Shown here in pieces: positions 60,385 to 64,000 of a stretch of DNA of 64,000 nt. Source of the stretch: Asticcacaulis sp. ZE23SCel15 (lineage in GTDB: Bacteria > Pseudomonadota > Alphaproteobacteria > Caulobacterales > Caulobacteraceae); the NCBI RefSeq assembly GCF_030505395.1, contig NZ_CP130044.1, positions 1,721,001 through 1,785,000 of the forward strand, written 5' to 3'. Below the pieces are notes generated by a model that ran no database searches, was not told the DNA's origin, and was given only the letters and a program-made list of their open reading frames with translations. A program made the translations under genes and the position numbers. Positions within the stretch are counted from its first letter, which is position 1; the number at the start of each line of letters is the position of its first letter.

Positions 60385-62355
60385 ATGGGAATCCTGACGG
60401 CTCTGCATCACGTCACCGATTATCGCTATGATCGGCCCATTCAACTGGGGATGCAAACCATAAGATTGCGGCCCGCCCCGCACGCGAAAGCCAATGTCCA
60501 GTCCTATGCTTTAAAGGTCGAGCCCGCCAATCACTTCATCAACTGGCAGCAGGACCCGTTCGGCAACTATCTGGCGCGGATTGTGTTTCCGGAAAAGACC
60601 AGCCATTTCCGGGTCGAGGTCGATCTGGTGTCCGAAATCAAGGTCTTCAACCCGTTCGACTTTTTTCTCGAACCAAGCGCCGAGAAAATCCCGTTCGTCT
60701 ATGATCCGGACCTGAAAGAAGAACTGGCGCCGTACCTTGAGATCAAGGATTCCGATCCGCTGCTGATGAGCTATGTGGACGGCATTTCTGATGACCCTAT
60801 TCCGACCATCGACTATCTGGTGGCGCTCAACCAAAAACTGAACGGCGATCTGGGCTACACCATCCGCATGGAGCCGGGCGTGCAGTCGAGCGCGGAAACG
60901 CTCACCCTCAAAAGCGGATCGTGCCGAGACATGGCCTGGCTGATGTGCCAGATCCTGCGCCACAAAGGGCTGGCGACGCGCTTTGCATCGGGCTACCTGA
61001 TCCAGCTAAAAGCCGATGTGAAGTCGCTGGACGGGCCATCGGGCACGGACCATGACTTTACCGACCTTCATGCCTGGTGCGAGGTCTATCTGCCGGGGGC
61101 AGGCTGGATCGGGCTAGATCCGACATCGGGCCTGTTTACCGGCGAAGGCCACATTCCTTTGTGCTGTACGCCGAACCCGTCATCGGCAGCACCCATATCG
61201 GGCAGCCTTGAGTTCGCGCAATCGACCCTGCACCATGAAATGACGATTGAGCGCATCTATGAAAGCCGCCGCGTCACCAAGCCCTATAGCGACGGCGAGT
61301 GGAAACGCATTGATGCGCTCGGCACTAAGGTCGAGGAAGCGCTGACTAAGCAGGACGTGCGCCTGACCATGGGCGGGGAGCCGACCTTTGTCAGCCTGGA
61401 TGACCGCACCGGCGATGAGTGGCATTTTACGGCCCTGTCGGATGCCAAGAAAAAACTCGGCTACGACCTGTTTCAGCGTCTGGCGGCCAAGTTTGCTGTT
61501 GGGGCCTTGGCCCACCATGCGCAGGGCAAATGGTATCCCGGCGAAATCCTGCCGCGCTGGGCGATGAACATGTTCTGGCGGTTGGATAAGACGCCGATCT
61601 GGTTGGATCAGTCGCTACTGGCCGATCCTGACAAAGCCGCAAAGCTTAAACCCGAAATAGGCGGGGAGTTCCTGACCACCCTGACCCGTGTATTGGGTGT
61701 GCCGCAGGATCGCGTCATCCCCGCCTATGAGGACATTCCCTACCTGTTGTGGAAAGAGCAGCGCATCCCGCTCGAAGGCGAAATGCTCAAGGCGGATGTG
61801 TTTGAGGCGACCGAGCGCAAGCGCCTTCAGGCGCAATTGGATGCCAATGTCGGTAAACCGACTGGCTACGTGTTGCCGCTGGCCTTTTCAGCCAAGACCG
61901 ATAGCTGGATGAGCAATGGCTGGAAGTTCCGCACCGATAAGATGATGCTGATTCCCGGTGACTCGCCGGTCGGTTTGCGCTTGCCGCTGTCGGCCTTGCC
62001 GGTGGTTGAGCCGAAGCTGGTGGCGGAGCATGTCTTTCCGCCGCGTTCGCCCTATGCCGAAGACGGGGCGTTGGCGGATGCTGGCGCCAAGGTGGCGACC
62101 TATCTCGCCAAGGTGACGGTGGCTATCAAACCGGCCAGTGATGGCCCCAATGGTCTGATCCGCAGCGCCATTTGCGCCGAAGTGCGTCAGGGCAAGCTTT
62201 ATCTGTTCCTGCCGCCGCTCAGCTATATCGAACATTATCTCGACCTGATCTCAGCGATCGAAGCGGTCGCTACGCACCTGAAAACCCCGGTTATCATCGA
62301 AGGCTATGCCCCGCCGCGCGACCACCGCGTCGAGTTCGATGAGCGTGACCCCTGA
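60385..62355 (+). CDS. Transglutaminase-like protein with N-terminal part of DUF2126
   Basis: A 656-residue protein. Residues 1-290 are a bacterial transglutaminase-like N-terminal region plus core with triad Cys ([11 protein letters not shown]), His ([11 protein letters not shown]) and Asp (GLDPTSGLF). After it comes DUF2126, beginning [16 protein letters not shown] and running to [17 protein letters not shown], where the frame stops. Full-length homologues are single chains of about 1,100 residues that continue with [11 protein letters not shown]; that continuation is here in a different frame as the next gene. It is divergent from the amidotransferase fusion, sharing a 146-bp promoter region. 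It could act as a protease or amide-forming enzyme; substrate unknown. Confidence 0.85.
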   Translation: MGILTALHHVTDYRYDRPIQLGMQTIRLRPAPHAKANVQSYALKVEPANHFINWQQDPFGNYLARIVFPEKTSHFRVEVDLVSEIKVFNPFDFFLEPSAEKIPFVYDPDLKEELAPYLEIKDSDPLLMSYVDGISDDPIPTIDYLVALNQKLNGDLGYTIRMEPGVQSSAETLTLKSGSCRDMAWLMCQILRHKGLATRFASGYLIQLKADVKSLDGPSGTDHDFTDLHAWCEVYLPGAGWIGLDPTSGLFTGEGHIPLCCTPNPSSAAPISGSLEFAQSTLHHEMTIERIYESRRVTKPYSDGEWKRIDALGTKVEEALTKQDVRLTMGGEPTFVSLDDRTGDEWHFTALSDAKKKLGYDLFQRLAAKFAVGALAHHAQGKWYPGEILPRWAMNMFWRLDKTPIWLDQSLLADPDKAAKLKPEIGGEFLTTLTRVLGVPQDRVIPAYEDIPYLLWKEQRIPLEGEMLKADVFEATERKRLQAQLDANVGKPTGYVLPLAFSAKTDSWMSNGWKFRTDKMMLIPGDSPVGLRLPLSALPVVEPKLVAEHVFPPRSPYAEDGALADAGAKVATYLAKVTVAIKPASDGPNGLIRSAICAEVRQGKLYLFLPPLSYIEHYLDLISAIEAVATHLKTPVIIEGYAPPRDHRVEFDERDP

Positions 62356-63670
62356 CCCCGGTGTGATCGAGGTCAATATCCAACCCGCCCGCAACTGGGA
62401 GGAGCTGAAATTCATTACGAACACGGTCTATGAAGAAGCGCAAACGGCGCGCCTGATTGCCGATAAGTTCATGATCGACGGCAAGCGCGTCGGCACTGGC
62501 GGCGGCAACCACATCGTCATGGGCGCGCAAAAGCCTGACGACAGCCCGTTTTTGCGCCGGCCCGATGTGCTGCGCTCGATGATCGCCTTCTGGCAGAACC
62601 ACCCGTCGCTGTCCTACCTGTTTTCCGGCCTCTATATTGGCCCAACCTCTCAGGCCCCGCGTATCGACGAAGCCCGTCACGATTCGCTCTATGAGCTTGA
62701 AATCGCGTTCAACAGCATCCCCGATGGACCGGGCGCCGGTGACGTCCCGCCGTGGCTGGTGGATCGTCTGCTGCGCAATCTGCTGGTCGATCTGACCGGC
62801 AATACCCACCGCGCTGAGTTCTGCATTGATAAGCTCTATAGCCCTGATAGCGATCGTGGCCGTCTGGGTTTGTTGGAAATGCGTGGCTTTGAGATGTCGC
62901 CGCATCCGCAGATGAACCTCATTCAGACGCTGCTGATCCGCGCGCTGGTGGCCCTGTTCTGGAAGAGGCCCTATACCTCAAAACTGGTGCGCTGGGGTAC
63001 AATGTTGCATGACAAATACATGCTGGAACACTATGTTCGCGAAGACCTGAATGAGGTGCTTAGCCACCTTAATCAGGCCGGGTTTAAGTTCAACCCCGAC
63101 TGGTTTGTGCCGTTCTTTGACTTCCGCTTCCCGCAGGTCGGGCAGGTGCAGATCGGCGATGTGACACTGGAACTTAGAAACGCGCTGGAGCCGTGGCCGG
63201 TGATGGGCGAAGAACCCTCCGGCGGCGGCACCTCCCGCGGGGTCAATTCCTCCGTCGAGCGCCTGCAGATCGCCCTCAAAGGCGCGGTGTCGTCCCAGCA
63301 TGTCGTCACCTGCAATGGCCGCAGGTTACCGCTCAATCCGACCCGCGATCACCACACTCAGGTCGCCGGTGTTCGCTATAAGGCCTGGGCACCCTATAGC
63401 GCTCTGCATCCCAATTTGCCGATTGATACGCCGCTCAATTTTGACGTGATTGATACGCGGTTGGAACGCTCCATCGGCGGCTGTCGCTATCACGTCATCC
63501 ATCCGGGCGGGCGCAACTATGAGGCCCTGCCGCTCAATGAAAACGAAGCCGAGGGCCGCAGGTTATCGCGTTTTGAGGCCCCGACCCATACGCCGGGTCG
63601 TCTGCGGCCACCGCCGCTGATCCTCAATCCGGAATATCCGGTAACGCTCGACCTGCGCTGGCCGGGATAG
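62339..63670 (+). CDS. C-terminal part of DUF2126 protein (split gene)
   Basis: A 443-residue continuation of the DUF2126 protein: [82 protein letters not shown] and LLEMRGFEM, ending in TLDLRWPG. In homologues these blocks are fused to the preceding transglutaminase part. ATG 62339 overlaps the upstream frame by 17 bp in the -1 frame relation, with no upstream ribosome site of its own, so translation would depend on coupling. It may be a true gene fission or a single-base frameshift; no other damage is visible in either half. Confidence 0.82.
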   Translation: MSVTPDPGVIEVNIQPARNWEELKFITNTVYEEAQTARLIADKFMIDGKRVGTGGGNHIVMGAQKPDDSPFLRRPDVLRSMIAFWQNHPSLSYLFSGLYIGPTSQAPRIDEARHDSLYELEIAFNSIPDGPGAGDVPPWLVDRLLRNLLVDLTGNTHRAEFCIDKLYSPDSDRGRLGLLEMRGFEMSPHPQMNLIQTLLIRALVALFWKRPYTSKLVRWGTMLHDKYMLEHYVREDLNEVLSHLNQAGFKFNPDWFVPFFDFRFPQVGQVQIGDVTLELRNALEPWPVMGEEPSGGGTSRGVNSSVERLQIALKGAVSSQHVVTCNGRRLPLNPTRDHHTQVAGVRYKAWAPYSALHPNLPIDTPLNFDVIDTRLERSIGGCRYHVIHPGGRNYEALPLNENEAEGRRLSRFEAPTHTPGRLRPPPLILNPEYPVTLDLRWPG

Positions 63671-63805
63671 GGCATTTGGGGTAATGTCGCGCCTCCGGGT
63701 TCGCGCAGCAGGGGGGGCAGGGTGGCAATTGCAATCCTTGCCGGTATAATCAGTCTCAAGCAAATCGCTAAGATCGTCTTTGAGACTGCGCTGGGGCTTA
63801 CTTAA

Positions 63806-64000
63806 GTGAAGACTAAAAAACGTAAAGCCTCAAAAGGCCTGTGGGCCTGGCTGTTGGTGCCCGTTGCGCTGGCGGCAGGTGCTGCGAGCGTTTATTTTAC
63901 GGCCGGCACCTCTCCCAGTGGCGAAAACGAATGGGTGACCTATGCCCGTGCGCAGGTCATGGGCGATCCGCAGGCTCAGTATATCAAGGCCATAGTTGCC
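63806..64000 (+). CDS. Membrane-anchored protein, 5' part only (possibly Sel1-like)
   Basis: An open frame of 65 codons that runs off the window end, starting at GTG 63806. It encodes a basic N-terminus (MKTKKRKASKG), one hydrophobic helix (LWAWLLVPVALAAGAASVYF) and then a periplasmic segment with YARAQVMGDPQAQY, which resembles the start of a Sel1-type repeat (GDxxAQ). The start is tentative because the ribosome site is weak (GGGG about 10 nt upstream). Function unknown; its closeness to the DUF2126 gene (135 bp) may be accidental. Confidence 0.5.
   Translation, partial: MKTKKRKASKGLWAWLLVPVALAAGAASVYFTAGTSPSGENEWVTYARAQVMGDPQAQYIKAIVA

Noticed and set aside
1-64000. CRISPR arrays, insertion sequences, prophage or integrase genes.
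   Set aside because: No regularly spaced repeats, transposase, integrase or phage structural gene was seen on either strand.

Overview
The window looks like part of a Caulobacteraceae chromosome, probably Asticcacaulis or a close relative. The reasons are the moderately high GC, a Caulobacter-type xylXBCD xylose (Weimberg) operon, a SigF/NrsF-type ECF sigma/anti-sigma pair, a large TonB-dependent receptor (TBDR) followed by tryptophan-halogenase-like flavoproteins, and many secreted glycoside hydrolases. No rRNA, tRNA, CRISPR array, insertion sequence or phage gene was seen. The genus is an inference from gene content, not from a marker gene.

Layout. 0.1-1.9 kb: a SpoU-type RNA methyltransferase convergent with a UDP-glucuronate-4-epimerase-like gene. 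2.1-15.3 kb: a xyloglucan utilisation locus, with GH27 alpha-galactosidase, a FadR-type regulator, a GH35 beta-galactosidase/GH31 alpha-xylosidase operon, and a reverse-strand operon of GH74 endo-xyloglucanase, CE20-like acetylesterase, GH29 alpha-L-fucosidase and a 62-residue orphan. 15.5-25.6 kb: a LacI-family regulator, the xylose operon xylX-xylB-xylC-xylD (xylA absent here), a ThuA-like protein, a sugar-porter MFS transporter and an aldose 1-epimerase. 26.0-34.0 kb: an L-fucose catabolic operon (fucP, lactonase, IclR regulator, aldo-keto reductase, a two-subunit UxaA-type dehydratase, a zinc alcohol dehydrogenase and an SDR) divergent from a mutarotase. 34.2-38.7 kb: a D-galactose-1-dehydrogenase homologue, a lipoprotein, a GT87-type membrane protein and pyruvate kinase. 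39.4-50.0 kb: a TBDR, two tandem halogenase-like flavoproteins, an FHS-type sugar transporter, a ROK sugar kinase and a type-B carboxylesterase. 50.0-53.5 kb: an orphan HvfC/BufC-like (DUF2063) gene, ECF sigma factor, NrsF-type anti-sigma and a ROK repressor. 53.7-53.9 kb: a candidate small RNA. 54.1-55.8 kb: a dioxygenase-like protein and a secreted orphan. 55.9-63.7 kb: a circularly permuted ATP-grasp/alpha-E/transglutaminase cluster with two oddities, an amidotransferase domain lacking its N-terminal Cys and a DUF2126 gene split in two. The window ends inside a membrane-anchored gene.

How it fits together. The likely flow is: the TBDR imports xyloglucan oligosaccharides; GH74 cuts the backbone; CE20, GH29, GH35 and GH31 strip acetyl, fucose, galactose and xylose; and the released sugars enter oxidative, non-phosphorylative pathways (xylose by XylBCDX, galactose by the Gal dehydrogenase, fucose by the fuc operon) that end near pyruvate. 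Six sites fitting TGNNANCGNTNNCA lie at the GH35/GH31, GH74, xylX, sugar-porter/ThuA and TBDR control regions, so one LacI-type regulator may tie these units together. Intergenic repeats of two families (about 140 bp and about 46 bp, three copies each) punctuate the region.
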